DNA from: an uncultured Alphaproteobacteria bacterium
GTDB lineage: Bacteria; Pseudomonadota; Alphaproteobacteria; HIMB59
Reading direction: 5' to 3'
Assembly (NCBI GenBank): GCA_902521795.1
Contig: CABYSX010000001.1
Location: 1 to 64,000, forward strand
DNA length: 64,000 bases
Shown: one piece after another, positions 35,019 to 44,971 of the stretch
Layout of the letters: each line of letters starts with the position of its first letter
Position numbering within the stretch: the first letter of the stretch is position 1
Notes under the pieces: model-generated
Told to the model about the DNA's origin: nothing
Database searches by the model: none
The model's input: only the letters and a program-made list of their open reading frames with translations
Program-made: the position numbers and the translations under genes

Positions 35019-36968
35019 ATGTCAGCTAATCCTGAACTTGGGGTTTGTTATTACCCAGAGCATTGGCCTGAAGAACTGTGGGTCAGTGATGCCCAAAATA
35101 TGATCAAAAATGGTATTAAATGGGTAAGAATAGCTGAATTTGCTTGGTCTAAAATTGAACCCGACCCTGGTATTTTTGATTGGAATTGGCTAGATAAGAT
35201 CGTCGATATCTTAGGAAACAGTGGTCTAAAAATTGTCATGTGCACTCCAACCGCCACTCCCCCGAAATGGTTAGTCGACCAAATGCCAGATATGGTTGCT
35301 CTTGATAAAAATGGTCAAGCTAGGAAATTTGGTTCAAGACGGCATTATTCCTTTTCCCATCAAGGGTATCAAAAAGAGAGTCAGCGTATTACACAAGCGG
35401 TAGCAGAGAGATATGGTCAAAATAAATTTGTGCAAGCATGGCAAACAGATAATGAGTATGGTTGTCATGAGACTACCTATTCTTGGTGCATGTCTTCTTT
35501 GTCTGAATTTAGAGTTTGGCTTAAAAAAAAATATAAAAATATTGATGAATTAAATAAATCTTGGGGAAATGTTTTCTGGTCTATGGAGTATCGTTCCTTT
35601 GAAGAAATTGATCTCCCCAATCTAACTGTTACTGAGGCAAATCCATCACATAATTTTGATTTTCGAAAGTTTAGCTCTGATCAGGTTAAAAATTTTAATT
35701 CTCAACAGGTTGAAATAATTAATCAAAACTCTCCTGGACGACCTGTCAGTCATAATTACATGGGTCACTTTGTAGAGTTCGATCACCGAGAAGTATCTAA
35801 AAATTTAGATATAGTTGCTTGGAATAGCTATCCATTAGGCAACCTTCAAAATATGCAAATTATTGCCAGAGAAGATAAACAACTCATTAATGATTGTTAC
35901 AATATTGGTGATCCTGACTTTCAGTCATACCATCATGATCTTTATAGAGGGATGGGTAGATTATGGATAATGGAGCAGCAACCAGGACCAGTAAATTGGG
36001 CAAAGTATAATCCTGTGCCAGTAGATGGAGCAGTCAGAATGTGGACTTGGGAGGCTTTCGCCCATGATGCAGAAGTTGTAAGTTATTTTCGATGGAGGCA
36101 AGCACCCTTTGCCCAAGAACAAATGCATTCTGCTCTGATGCTCAGAGATAATACTCCAGCAGTTGGTAGTCTGGAAGCCCTTCAAGTAAGCAAAGAAATT
36201 CAAATGATTGAACTTCCAGCAACACAGAAATCAGAAGTCGCCTTATTGCATGATTACGAGGCTTGTTGGATAACAGAGTTAGATGGACAAACTGAAGATT
36301 TCCACTACACGCGCTTGATGCTAGATTTTTACAAATCGGTTAGGGTAAATGGTGGCTCTTTAGATATTATTGGAAAAAATGATGATTTTAATGGTTATAA
36401 ATTAATTATCATTCCGTCATTTGCTCATCTTGATGCTAACATATTTAAAAAAATATCTACATCTGGAGCAAAAATCTTGGCTGGTCCTAGAACGGGTATC
36501 AAAACAGTAAATTTTCAAATACCTGAAAACTTAAGCCTAGAGGGTCTTGGTTATCAAGTTACACGAGTAGATGCCTTACCCTATGCACTTCCAATTGAAG
36601 TAGAATGGAAAGGTAAAAAAGGTCAACTACGCGTGTGGAGGGAACATGGAAATAGCTCGGGTATATCCGAAGGAAACTCAAAAGATGGCTTTCCAGTTAT
36701 TACAAGTGGAAACCAAGGAAGCTATTTATGTGGATGGCCTGATGAAAATTTGCTCAGAGCAATAATGGGAGAACAGATGATATCTGCAGGGTTAAAACCA
36801 GTAACACTTCCTGAATATCTAAGAGTAAGACAGAGAGGCAATCTATTGTTTTTTACTAATTATGGAAAAGAGACTATTGAGATACCTGATTTTTTTCGGG
36901 GAGAGATTATTATGGGATCAAAAAATATGAAACAGGCAGATGTTACTATTTTGAAATTAGAAAATTAA
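35019..36968 (+). CDS. Glycoside hydrolase family 42 beta-galactosidase
   Basis: A 649-residue GH42 enzyme. The N-terminal TIM barrel opens with LGVCYYPEHWPEELW; acid/base Glu146 is in QTDNEYG, nucleophile Glu319 in WIMEQQPG. The Cys cluster that binds zinc in some GH42 proteins is absent. A trimerisation domain (about 400-600) and small C-terminal beta domain follow. No signal peptide, so it is cytoplasmic. It releases galactose from imported beta-galactosides, which would feed the galK-galT-galE genes at 41.5-49 kb. Confidence 0.92.
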   Translation: MSANPELGVCYYPEHWPEELWVSDAQNMIKNGIKWVRIAEFAWSKIEPDPGIFDWNWLDKIVDILGNSGLKIVMCTPTATPPKWLVDQMPDMVALDKNGQARKFGSRRHYSFSHQGYQKESQRITQAVAERYGQNKFVQAWQTDNEYGCHETTYSWCMSSLSEFRVWLKKKYKNIDELNKSWGNVFWSMEYRSFEEIDLPNLTVTEANPSHNFDFRKFSSDQVKNFNSQQVEIINQNSPGRPVSHNYMGHFVEFDHREVSKNLDIVAWNSYPLGNLQNMQIIAREDKQLINDCYNIGDPDFQSYHHDLYRGMGRLWIMEQQPGPVNWAKYNPVPVDGAVRMWTWEAFAHDAEVVSYFRWRQAPFAQEQMHSALMLRDNTPAVGSLEALQVSKEIQMIELPATQKSEVALLHDYEACWITELDGQTEDFHYTRLMLDFYKSVRVNGGSLDIIGKNDDFNGYKLIIIPSFAHLDANIFKKISTSGAKILAGPRTGIKTVNFQIPENLSLEGLGYQVTRVDALPYALPIEVEWKGKKGQLRVWREHGNSSGISEGNSKDGFPVITSGNQGSYLCGWPDENLLRAIMGEQMISAGLKPVTLPEYLRVRQRGNLLFFTNYGKETIEIPDFFRGEIIMGSKNMKQADVTILKLEN

Positions 36969-36973
36969 AAAAT

Positions 36974-37708
36974 TTACCTAATGCTTCTTCCACCATCTAC
37001 TGGTATCGTTAAACCTGTCATAAAGGATGATGCTTCACTTGCTAAAAAGTAAATTACACTTGCCACCTCTTCCGGTTTACCAATCCTGCCAATAGGGTGG
37101 TTATCACGCATTCTTTTTTGATACTCTTTTAATGTTAGGTCTTTTTTAAAAGAAGCGAGCATTGGGGTATCGATGGCACCAGGAGCAACAGCATTAACTC
37201 TTATATTATGTTTGGATAAATCTAAAGCTAAAGAAGCAGTAAAAGATACTATTGCACTCTTTGAGGTTGCATATGCCAACATATTTTTAACTCCTCTGAT
37301 ACTGTTTATGGAAGCTAAATTTATGATGGAGGATTTATTACTTTTTTTGAGCAATGGTAAGATATATTTACAAGCCAGAAATGTGCCCGTTACATTATTA
37401 TTAAAGTGATAGGACCAATCATTCATAGAGGTTGTCTCTAAATTTCCACTTAATCTAACGCCGGCACTGTTAACTAAAACATCGATTTTGCTATATTTTT
37501 TCCGAATAATAGAAGCTAGTTCTCTCCACTCTGTGTTGTTAGTGATATCTATTTGATAATTATCAAAATCTTTGATGTATTTATCTTTGTTCTTTTTAAA
37601 ACTAGTTCCTATAACTCTGAAGTTATTATTTAGGAATATTTTAGATGTACTTTTTCCAATACCAGACTCAGCACCTGTTATGAGGACAATTTTTTTTTTA
37701 AAAGTCAA
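36974..37708 (-). CDS. SDR family NAD(P)-dependent oxidoreductase
   Basis: A 244-residue classical SDR: VLITGAESGIGKS near 6-18, VNSAG, catalytic Ser in NLASINS, YATSKSAI with Tyr and Lys, and a C-terminal FMTGLTIPVDGGRSIR. It is convergent with the GH42 gene and follows the IolD gene by 3 bp on the minus strand, so it probably belongs to the same pathway (a cyclitol or sugar-acid oxidation). The substrate is not readable. It is clearly different from the pair of polyol SDRs at 3.7 and 9.1 kb. Confidence 0.85.
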   Translation of the reverse strand: MTFKKKIVLITGAESGIGKSTSKIFLNNNFRVIGTSFKKNKDKYIKDFDNYQIDITNNTEWRELASIIRKKYSKIDVLVNSAGVRLSGNLETTSMNDWSYHFNNNVTGTFLACKYILPLLKKSNKSSIINLASINSIRGVKNMLAYATSKSAIVSFTASLALDLSKHNIRVNAVAPGAIDTPMLASFKKDLTLKEYQKRMRDNHPIGRIGKPEEVASVIYFLASEASSFMTGLTIPVDGGRSIR

Positions 37709-37711
37709 AAA

Positions 37712-39556
37712 TTATACGCCTTTGCGTTGTTTGATCTTTCCAGTCTCAAAATCATCTAAGGCTTTTTTGTTATCCTCAGTAATTGGATCTTGAAGAGTTG
37801 GGCTCTCCCAAAAAGCTGTTCCCTCTAACCATTCATAGCCATGAGTTTTTATTGCTATGACATATGTCTTATCTGAGTCTTTAGCTCTTTTGAATGCTGC
37901 TTCTAACTCAGATGTAGAACTTACTGTCTCTGCATTGGCTCCCATACTTTTTGCATGATTTTCAAAATTTACAAATTGGAGATTGGTAGCTCTAGCAGCT
38001 CGAAGATTGCAAATATATTCTTTTCCACCTTTTGCTAGTTGAAGTCTATTGATAACCATGTGCCCCCCATTATCACAAACAATGATAATTAATTTTTGGT
38101 CATATAGAACTGAGCTATATATGTCACTATTATTCAGTAAATATGAACCATCTCCAACAAAGACCACTACGTCTTGTTCAGGTTTAGCCATTTTAATTCC
38201 AAGAGCTCCCGATATTTCATATCCCATACAACTAAAACCCCATTCAGTCTCAAAGGTGTTAAGCTGTTTTGGTTTCCAAACTTGAACAACCTCTCCTACA
38301 AGTCCTCCTGCTGCTGTAACAACGATATCACTAGGATCTGAATTTCTATAAATTGCTCCCACAGCATGAGCATACGAAGGCTCTTCTTGATTTGTAGGGC
38401 CACTTTGTTTTTCAACATACGCGTCCCATTTATCTCTTTCTTTAATTGCTCTTTGATACCAGGGGTCAGGGGCTTTCCAGTCACCAAGAGCTTCAGATAT
38501 TTGTTGAAGTCCTACTTTTGCATCACTTATAACAGGGGTGGCTAAATGCTTGGTCGTATCATAACGAGTAGTATTAACTGATACTAATTTAAAATTAGGA
38601 TTTTCGAAATTTGCCCATGAGCCAGTTGTAAAATCTGCAAGTTTAGTTCCTACAGCAAGAGCAAGATCAGTATCTTTAGATAAATTATTTGAGGACCCCT
38701 CTCCTAGCGCGCCCACAGTGCTAATATAATATGGGTCATCTTTCGTCATACATCCAATACCCATTACTGTTGAAGTTACAGGGATATTATGTTTTTTTGC
38801 AAAATTAGAGAGCTCTTGTTCTGCCTCAGAATAAAGAACACCACCCCCTGAAATAATAATAGGTTGTTTAGAATTTTTTAATTTTTCAGCTGCTTGTTTA
38901 ACTTGACTTGGATCTGGGCGCACTCTTCTAATTTGATGAATACTTTCTTCAAAAAAAACCTCAGGATAATCAAATGACTCTCCTTGGACATCTTGTGAAA
39001 TAGCGATTGTAGCAGGTCCGCAATCTGATGGATCGAGCATAACTTGAATTGCTTGGGGAAGTGAAGCAAGAATTTGCTCCGGTCTTGTAATTCTGTCAAA
39101 ATATTTAGAAACAGGTTTGAAGGCATCATTTGCCGTTTCGATAGGAGAATTGAAATTTTCGACTTGTTGTAATACAGGGTCGGGAAAACGGCTAGCGAAT
39201 GTATCTCCTGGAAGGAGTAAAATTGGAAGACGATTACTCATAGCAACTGCTGCTGCAGTTACCATATTTGTGGCACCAGGTCCAACTGATGAGGTAGCAA
39301 TGAAAATTTGTTTTCTTCTCATTGCTCTTGCATAACCAATTCCTGTTAACGCCATAGCTTGTTCGTGATGACCTCTGTATCCTGGAAGATCAGACTGGAA
39401 TTCTTCCATTGCCTGACCCAAACAGGCAACATTACCGTGACCATAGATTGCGAATGCTCCAGCAAACAAAGGGGCTTTCTTACCGTCAATAATAGTTTTT
39501 TGTGCAATTAAATATTTAAAAAGTGCGTGAGCACATGACAATTTGATGGTTTTCAT
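37712..39556 (-). CDS. iolD: IolD-type TPP enzyme (trihydroxycyclohexane-1,2-dione hydrolase)
   Basis: The start is moved from 39580 to ATG 39556, where a GGAGG box lies just upstream and the N-terminus MKTIKLSCAHALFKYLIAQ equals IolD. The 614-residue protein has a TPP pyrimidine domain with the catalytic Glu in YRGHHEQAMA, and a pyrophosphate-binding GDGSYLLNNSDIYSSV segment. IolD hydrolyses the diketone ring intermediate of myo-inositol breakdown. The other iol genes are not in the window, so either they lie elsewhere or the enzyme acts on a related cyclitol. Confidence 0.82.
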   Translation of the reverse strand: MKTIKLSCAHALFKYLIAQKTIIDGKKAPLFAGAFAIYGHGNVACLGQAMEEFQSDLPGYRGHHEQAMALTGIGYARAMRRKQIFIATSSVGPGATNMVTAAAVAMSNRLPILLLPGDTFASRFPDPVLQQVENFNSPIETANDAFKPVSKYFDRITRPEQILASLPQAIQVMLDPSDCGPATIAISQDVQGESFDYPEVFFEESIHQIRRVRPDPSQVKQAAEKLKNSKQPIIISGGGVLYSEAEQELSNFAKKHNIPVTSTVMGIGCMTKDDPYYISTVGALGEGSSNNLSKDTDLALAVGTKLADFTTGSWANFENPNFKLVSVNTTRYDTTKHLATPVISDAKVGLQQISEALGDWKAPDPWYQRAIKERDKWDAYVEKQSGPTNQEEPSYAHAVGAIYRNSDPSDIVVTAAGGLVGEVVQVWKPKQLNTFETEWGFSCMGYEISGALGIKMAKPEQDVVVFVGDGSYLLNNSDIYSSVLYDQKLIIIVCDNGGHMVINRLQLAKGGKEYICNLRAARATNLQFVNFENHAKSMGANAETVSSTSELEAAFKRAKDSDKTYVIAIKTHGYEWLEGTAFWESPTLQDPITEDNKKALDDFETGKIKQRKGV

Positions 39557-39668
39557 TATTCCTCCAAAAAACTTAACCATAAAGATACTACATGATCGAG
39601 AGATAATTTGAATGAAAAACCTTTTAAAATTGATACTTATTTGACATAACTTTTAGTCAAGAGATAAA

Positions 39669-40631
39669 ATGAAAGTTGCAATATTAGGGACTGTTCACCC
39701 AAAAGGCTTAGAATTTTTGAAAGAAAATGATCTTCAAGTTATTGAGGTAAAAAATTTTGAAAATCAAAGCCTAAAGGAGGAATTAAAATTTGTTGATGCA
39801 ATTTTATTAAGAACATCAATACTGGATAAAAATATTTTGCAACATTGTAATAATTTAAAAATCATTTCAAGGCATGGTGTTGGCTACGATAATGTGGATT
39901 TAGATTACCTTAATGAGAGGAAGATTGCTCTTGGAATAACGTCAACATCTAATGCTGTAAGTGTTTCTGAGCATGTGATGTCTTTCTTTATATATTTAAC
40001 AAAAAACCTGTCTTTATCAGATAGCTATGTGAAGCAAGGAAATTTTGATAAAAGGTCTGAGTTGCCTGACATTTTCGAATTATATAGAAAGAAAGTGCTG
40101 ATTATAGGTTTTGGTAGAATTGGAAAAGAGGTTGCTAAAAGGTGTCAGGGGTTTGATATGGATATATATGTCTATGATCCATTTTTAGATGGTGATTTCA
40201 TAAAGAAGAAAAATTGTATACCCATCGAAAAAGAAGATGGTCTAGGTATAGCAGATTTTGTTAGCATCCACTTACCTTTAAATAAGGATACAAAAAACTT
40301 TATATCTCAAACAGAACTTAAACTTATGAAGAAAAACTCCGTTCTGGTGAATACATCAAGAGGTGGAATAGTGAATGAAAATGACTTGTATCAAGCTTTG
40401 AAGTCAAAAAAAATTCGAGGTGCCGGAATGGATGTATTTATTTCTGAACCACCTGAGTCCAATCATCCTTTTTTTCAACTAGATAATATTTTGTTAACAC
40501 CTCACAATGCTGCATTAACCCTAGAATGTAGAGAGAGAATGTCTTTAGAAGCATCAGAAAATATATTTTATTTTTTAAAAAATATGCCAGAACTAAATGA
40601 GAAGAATTTAGTTAATAAAAAATTTTTGTAG
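39669..40631 (+). CDS. D-2-hydroxyacid dehydrogenase (phosphoglycerate dehydrogenase-like)
   Basis: A 320-residue NAD-dependent 2-hydroxyacid dehydrogenase. IIGFGRIGKEVAKR binds NAD; the catalytic Arg is in NTSRGGIVNE, Glu in FISEPPE and His in TPHNAA. It lacks the ACT regulatory domain of biosynthetic SerA, so it more likely reduces a glyoxylate- or hydroxypyruvate-like acid. It is divergent from iolD and convergent with the SMP-30 lactonase. The specific substrate is unknown. Confidence 0.85.
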   Translation: MKVAILGTVHPKGLEFLKENDLQVIEVKNFENQSLKEELKFVDAILLRTSILDKNILQHCNNLKIISRHGVGYDNVDLDYLNERKIALGITSTSNAVSVSEHVMSFFIYLTKNLSLSDSYVKQGNFDKRSELPDIFELYRKKVLIIGFGRIGKEVAKRCQGFDMDIYVYDPFLDGDFIKKKNCIPIEKEDGLGIADFVSIHLPLNKDTKNFISQTELKLMKKNSVLVNTSRGGIVNENDLYQALKSKKIRGAGMDVFISEPPESNHPFFQLDNILLTPHNAALTLECRERMSLEASENIFYFLKNMPELNEKNLVNKKFL

Positions 40632-40633
40632 GA

Positions 40634-41506
40634 TCAAATATCAGCTAAAAGTTGTTCAAAGCCCCTAGTATCTGTTTCAATTCTATGCAAATTTCCACCC
40701 TCATTGTCGTTTGTTGGATCAGCTCTTAAAGAGGTAACATAAAGGCTGGATAAGTTATTACCTCCAAATGTAACACACGTGGGTGTGTTAGTTGGTAGAT
40801 TAATTTTCTCCAAAATTTTCTCACTTTTTGTGTCTATGGAAATAATACATTTTCCCCTGACCCTTGCAGACCAATAATTATTATTAATATCTACAGTAGC
40901 CCCATCTGGCTCTCCAACATCTTTGAAAATAATATTTGAGTCTATTTCATTGAACTTATTAAAATTTTGTGAGTATTTAAATTTTTGTATTCGACCAGTT
41001 GGGGTATCGGCAAAGTACATAATATTTTCATTTTGAGAAAAGGCTATTCCATTGGAAACTGTAATGTTAGATAAAAGATGTGTTAAAGACAAATCTGGAG
41101 CCAGTCTATAAAGATTGGCAATTGGTTTTCTATTTATTTTATCTGGATCCTCATTATATGTGCCAAACACAATGCCACCATAAGGATCTACTTTAGCATC
41201 ATTAATTCGAGTTTCATTTATAGTGCTCTCGACATCACATATTTTTTCAAAAGAAGAAAAACTTTGGTCAGAAATAGCAATAAAATTGGGAAAACCAATA
41301 ATAAATCCCTCTTTTTTTCTGGGGAGAATAAAACCTGCCCTGTCTGGAAGATTAAATTCAAGACTTTGATTACTATCATCAAGCTTCCAGGCTTTCTTTC
41401 CTTGTATATCTGTCCAAACTAAACAGTTATACCTTGGATCCCAAAAACAGCTTTCACCAAGTAAGTTTTCACATTTAAGAACTGTTGAAACTTTAAATTT
41501 GTTCAT
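40634..41506 (-). CDS. SMP-30/gluconolactonase/LRE family lactonase
   Basis: A 290-residue six-bladed beta-propeller of the SMP-30 family. LLGESCFWDPRYNCLVWTDIQGK carries the N-terminal metal Glu, NDAKVDPYGGIVFGT the second set, and SNGIAFSQNENIMYFADT and GEPDGATVD the remaining metal/catalytic residues (Asn and Asp). It hydrolyses sugar lactones such as glucono- or galactono-lactone. It is the last gene of the galactoside operon, one base after galK, which hints at an oxidative side route for galactose or glucose alongside the Leloir route. Confidence 0.87.
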   Translation of the reverse strand: MNKFKVSTVLKCENLLGESCFWDPRYNCLVWTDIQGKKAWKLDDSNQSLEFNLPDRAGFILPRKKEGFIIGFPNFIAISDQSFSSFEKICDVESTINETRINDAKVDPYGGIVFGTYNEDPDKINRKPIANLYRLAPDLSLTHLLSNITVSNGIAFSQNENIMYFADTPTGRIQKFKYSQNFNKFNEIDSNIIFKDVGEPDGATVDINNNYWSARVRGKCIISIDTKSEKILEKINLPTNTPTCVTFGGNNLSSLYVTSLRADPTNDNEGGNLHRIETDTRGFEQLLADI

Positions 41507-41507
41507 T

Positions 41508-42593
41508 TTAATTAAGTATAATACTTTTTGAAATATTGGTAACCAAATATGAATTAGAACAACTTTTTAAAATTTTTTCTGTGATATCATTCCTTTGATT
41601 ATTTGATGTCAAAACTACAGCACAACCCCCAAATCCTGCACCTGTAAGTCTAGCCCCTAAGGCACCATATGACTGAGCAATTTTGACAATATGATTTAAT
41701 TCAGAGCTAGAAATTTCATAATCTTTATCCATAGAAAAATGACTTTCATTCATTAATCCTCCAAATGCCTCTGCGTTGTTTTGTTTTAAATATTGAACAG
41801 CTTTTTGTACTCGATTATTCTCAGAAATAACGTGCCTAGCTCTTTTTAAAATTTTAGGGTCTTTGATTAATTTTAAATTAGTAATATCAGCATGGCGCAA
41901 TGAAGTAATATTAAGATCCTTGGCTGCAATTTCTGTTTCTCTTTTTCTTTCGTTGTATAATCCTTCTGAAAGTTTACGTGTGCTACCAGAGTGGATTATA
42001 ATAAAAGTATAGTCAGTAAAGATAGGAATTATTTCAGTATTTAAATTTTCACAGTCCAAGTAAAGTGCTTGACCAAATTCAGCTTTTGATGAAGTCATTT
42101 GGTCCATTATCCCACAATAAGTTCCGATAAAATTATGTTCTATCAATTGTCCTATTTGGGCAATTTTAATAGATGATAATTCTATCTCTAGCATATGGCA
42201 CAATGCCCTTAACAATGCTATTTCAAATGCAGCTGATGAGGATAAACCTGACCCTGTCGGAATACTAGACGTCACTGATATATCAAGGCCTGAAATTGGG
42301 TGGCCTTCCTCAGTCATATAATGCAAAGCCCCTCTCACAAAATCGATCCATGTTCCATCAGTTTTAGAGTCTGATAAAATAGTCTTTTCGCCAAATTCTT
42401 CAGAAATACCGACGATTTGAGAGTCTGATCGAGGGCCAAGGCTGACTTCGATTTTTTGTTCAATTAAGGTTGGAAGAACAAAACCATTGTTATAGTCCGT
42501 GTGTTCACCAATTAAATTTACTCGTCCATGTGCCTCTGATGATGAAATAGGAGGGTATTGAAAATGCCTCTTAAATAAAGTCTGACTACTCAT
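41508..42593 (-). CDS. galK: Galactokinase
   Basis: A 361-residue GHMP kinase. The galactokinase signature GRVNLIGEHTDYNNGFVLP is near 23-42, the ATP-binding GSGLSSSAAFEIALL near 110-125, and the third motif GARLTGAGFGGCAVVL near the C-terminus. It phosphorylates alpha-D-galactose at C1. It overlaps galT by 8 bp. No aldose 1-epimerase (galM) is in the cluster. Confidence 0.94.
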   Translation of the reverse strand: MSSQTLFKRHFQYPPISSSEAHGRVNLIGEHTDYNNGFVLPTLIEQKIEVSLGPRSDSQIVGISEEFGEKTILSDSKTDGTWIDFVRGALHYMTEEGHPISGLDISVTSSIPTGSGLSSSAAFEIALLRALCHMLEIELSSIKIAQIGQLIEHNFIGTYCGIMDQMTSSKAEFGQALYLDCENLNTEIIPIFTDYTFIIIHSGSTRKLSEGLYNERKRETEIAAKDLNITSLRHADITNLKLIKDPKILKRARHVISENNRVQKAVQYLKQNNAEAFGGLMNESHFSMDKDYEISSSELNHIVKIAQSYGALGARLTGAGFGGCAVVLTSNNQRNDITEKILKSCSNSYLVTNISKSIILN

Positions 42594-43641
42594 CTGGTTT
42601 TTCCTCGCCTCTCAAAATACGAGCGGAGCGCTCTGGAGGAAGATCCACTAAGAAAAATCCTGTAATCTGTTCAACTCCTGCTAAATATTTTAATTTTGTT
42701 TTTGACCTACGAATTGGTTGAAAGCATACATGAAAATGGTGGGAGTCTTCAAAGCCTTTTGGTGACAGTTGCCATGCAAGAGTATAAGGCATTGAGGAGT
42801 TAAAGACTCCGTCTAATTTTTTGGAAGCTTCTAACATCAGTTCTGCAAGATCATGTTGCTCAATATCTGAAAGTTCAAATATATTAGACACTCTTCGTAA
42901 TGGAACTACCCAGATCTCAAAAGGGTATCTTGCCCAACGAGGGACAAAAGATATGGCGGAAGAATTTTTTTTAAGAATTAACACTTTTGGTATATTCCCT
43001 AGATATTTTTTTAAAGGATTTGATTGTTGAACTATAGCTTGTTTTTTAATTATTTCTGGAATATGTCCAAAGCTATAGATCTGTCCATGAGGGTGATCTA
43101 ATGTGACTCCAATTTCTTTTCCTTTATTTTCAAAGGGCAGAATATATTCAATTTTGGAATTGCCATATAGTTCTCTGGTACGATTGGATAGTGCTTGGAC
43201 AATTAATTCGACTCTTTCTGTAGATAATTTAGAAAATTCATCATGATGATTAGCACTATAAGAGATTACATCGCAAGTCCCTGATGCTTGATTGGTTTCT
43301 ATCTCCAAAGAGGGTGCTTTATTTTCAGATAATTGAAAAGAGCTAAACCGATTTGTAAATATAGCTACTTCATATTGATCGACTGGAATATCACTAGGCT
43401 CCTTATTATCTGACATTGGGCACAATGGGCAATCATGAGCGTCTGGAAGGAAGGTTCTATTTTGTCTTGTTGTTGAATACCCAACCCACTCAAAGCGAGT
43501 TGGGTGGAACCTAAGGTGAGTTTGGTTACCAGACACAGATGGTAAACCTTCAAAAACCTTATAATCATTGTCTTTTTGACTGTATAAGATTAGTTCTTTG
43601 CCTTGTCCCCGATTAAGTCTTTTTATAAAAAGGTCTGGCAT
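42586..43641 (-). CDS. galT: Galactose-1-phosphate uridylyltransferase
   Basis: A 351-residue GalT. The active-site HPHGQIY (His-Pro-His-x-Gln) is near 180-186, zinc-type Cys residues occur in DCPLCPMS, and the C-terminal HFHVCFQPIRRSKTKLKYLAGVE is typical. It exchanges galactose-1-phosphate with UDP-glucose. Its start overlaps the GH4 stop by one base and its stop overlaps galK. With galK and galE it forms a complete Leloir set. Confidence 0.94.
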   Translation of the reverse strand: MPDLFIKRLNRGQGKELILYSQKDNDYKVFEGLPSVSGNQTHLRFHPTRFEWVGYSTTRQNRTFLPDAHDCPLCPMSDNKEPSDIPVDQYEVAIFTNRFSSFQLSENKAPSLEIETNQASGTCDVISYSANHHDEFSKLSTERVELIVQALSNRTRELYGNSKIEYILPFENKGKEIGVTLDHPHGQIYSFGHIPEIIKKQAIVQQSNPLKKYLGNIPKVLILKKNSSAISFVPRWARYPFEIWVVPLRRVSNIFELSDIEQHDLAELMLEASKKLDGVFNSSMPYTLAWQLSPKGFEDSHHFHVCFQPIRRSKTKLKYLAGVEQITGFFLVDLPPERSARILRGEEKPDE

Positions 43642-44969
43642 TATTTAAAATTAGGTAACATTGGGCCATGAGCATCGATTAACTCATCAACCATTTTCCA
43701 AATTTGATCTAAGTTTAGCTCTCCAGCTGTGTGTGGATCTAGCATTGCAGCATGATAAACTGTTTCTTTCTTAAGTGTCTTAAGAGCTTCAACGGTTAAT
43801 TGTTGAACATTAATATTAGTTTGAATTAGATTTGCCAAATGCATAGGCAAGGGAGATACAGCTTGAGGGGTCAGCTCATTTTTTTGAATTATGCAAGGAA
43901 CTTCGACACAACTGTTATGAGGTAAATTAGGTATAAAATTTTTGTTAAGCACATTTCCATAAATAGTATCCTTAGATCCAGTTACCATAGATAAAATTAT
44001 TCTAGAGGCATACTCCATAGATTTGTTAAATTCTGTTTGAGGATTACTTAGTAATTCCTTTTCTTGATTTTCCCATTCTTGAATTTGCTTTTCACAACGA
44101 CGGATGTACTCATTAATTGGTATATCATATTTTGAAATTAAATCTTTTTGCTGATTTTTAATAAACCAAGGTGTGTATTCAGCAAAATGTTCTGACGACT
44201 CTGTAACAAAATAACCAAGTTTTTTTAAAACATCATATCTAACATAGTTTGAACAGCCATCCCCGTTGGTGCCAAAATTACCTGCCTCCCCAGCACGATA
44301 AATTTTAGGATAAAGATCTTCCTTTGAACCATTATCTAATTTTTTTTCAAATTTTGTAAAAAATGACATGTGATTGATGCCAGAACATTCATACTCAATT
44401 TTGCTGAGGTCTTCTCCTATGTCTCTAGCAAGATCGGCTACTGTACCTTGAACAGAATGGCAAAGCCCAACATAGCGAAGTTCAGGAACAAAGTGAGATA
44501 AGCTGAGGCAGTTAATTGCCATAGGATTTACATATTGAAGCATCAATGCCCTTGGACACAACTCGATCATATCTTGAGCAATTTCAACTAGAACAGGAAC
44601 TGTTCTTAGCCCACGCATGATCCCCCCAATACCTAATGTATCTGCGATTGTTTGTTGAAGACCATACTTAGCTGGAATTTCAAAATCAATTACAGTAGAG
44701 GGTTTATAGCCTCCAACTTGTATCATAACAATAACAAAATCAGCTTTTTTTAGCGCTTCTCTTCGATCTGGTGTAGCTTTGATTGATGCAGTGGATCTAA
44801 GAGATCTGGATATATTGTCGGCTACGATTTGAGATGTTTTTAATCTTTTCAGGTCAATATCATGAAGAAAAATTTCAGATGAATTCAATTCTGACTCTAA
44901 TAAAATGTCTGTCAAAATACTTTTCATAAAGACAGTGCTCCCCGCGCCTATAAAAGAAATTTTAGGCAA
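43641..44969 (-). CDS. melA: Glycoside hydrolase family 4 alpha-galactosidase (MelA-like)
   Basis: A 442-residue GH4 enzyme: ISFIGAGSTVFMKSI binds NAD, LQYVNPMAINCL holds the substrate Asn, LCHSVQGT and GINHMSFF supply manganese Cys and His. The GINHMSFF/FMKSI pattern is typical of alpha-galactosidases of the MelA group. It lies directly between galactoside permeases and galT-galK, so release of galactose from imported alpha-galactosides is well supported. It requires NAD, Mn and reducing conditions in the cytoplasm. Confidence 0.9.
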   Translation of the reverse strand: MPKISFIGAGSTVFMKSILTDILLESELNSSEIFLHDIDLKRLKTSQIVADNISRSLRSTASIKATPDRREALKKADFVIVMIQVGGYKPSTVIDFEIPAKYGLQQTIADTLGIGGIMRGLRTVPVLVEIAQDMIELCPRALMLQYVNPMAINCLSLSHFVPELRYVGLCHSVQGTVADLARDIGEDLSKIEYECSGINHMSFFTKFEKKLDNGSKEDLYPKIYRAGEAGNFGTNGDGCSNYVRYDVLKKLGYFVTESSEHFAEYTPWFIKNQQKDLISKYDIPINEYIRRCEKQIQEWENQEKELLSNPQTEFNKSMEYASRIILSMVTGSKDTIYGNVLNKNFIPNLPHNSCVEVPCIIQKNELTPQAVSPLPMHLANLIQTNINVQQLTVEALKTLKKETVYHAAMLDPHTAGELNLDQIWKMVDELIDAHGPMLPNFK

Positions 44970-44971
44970 TT

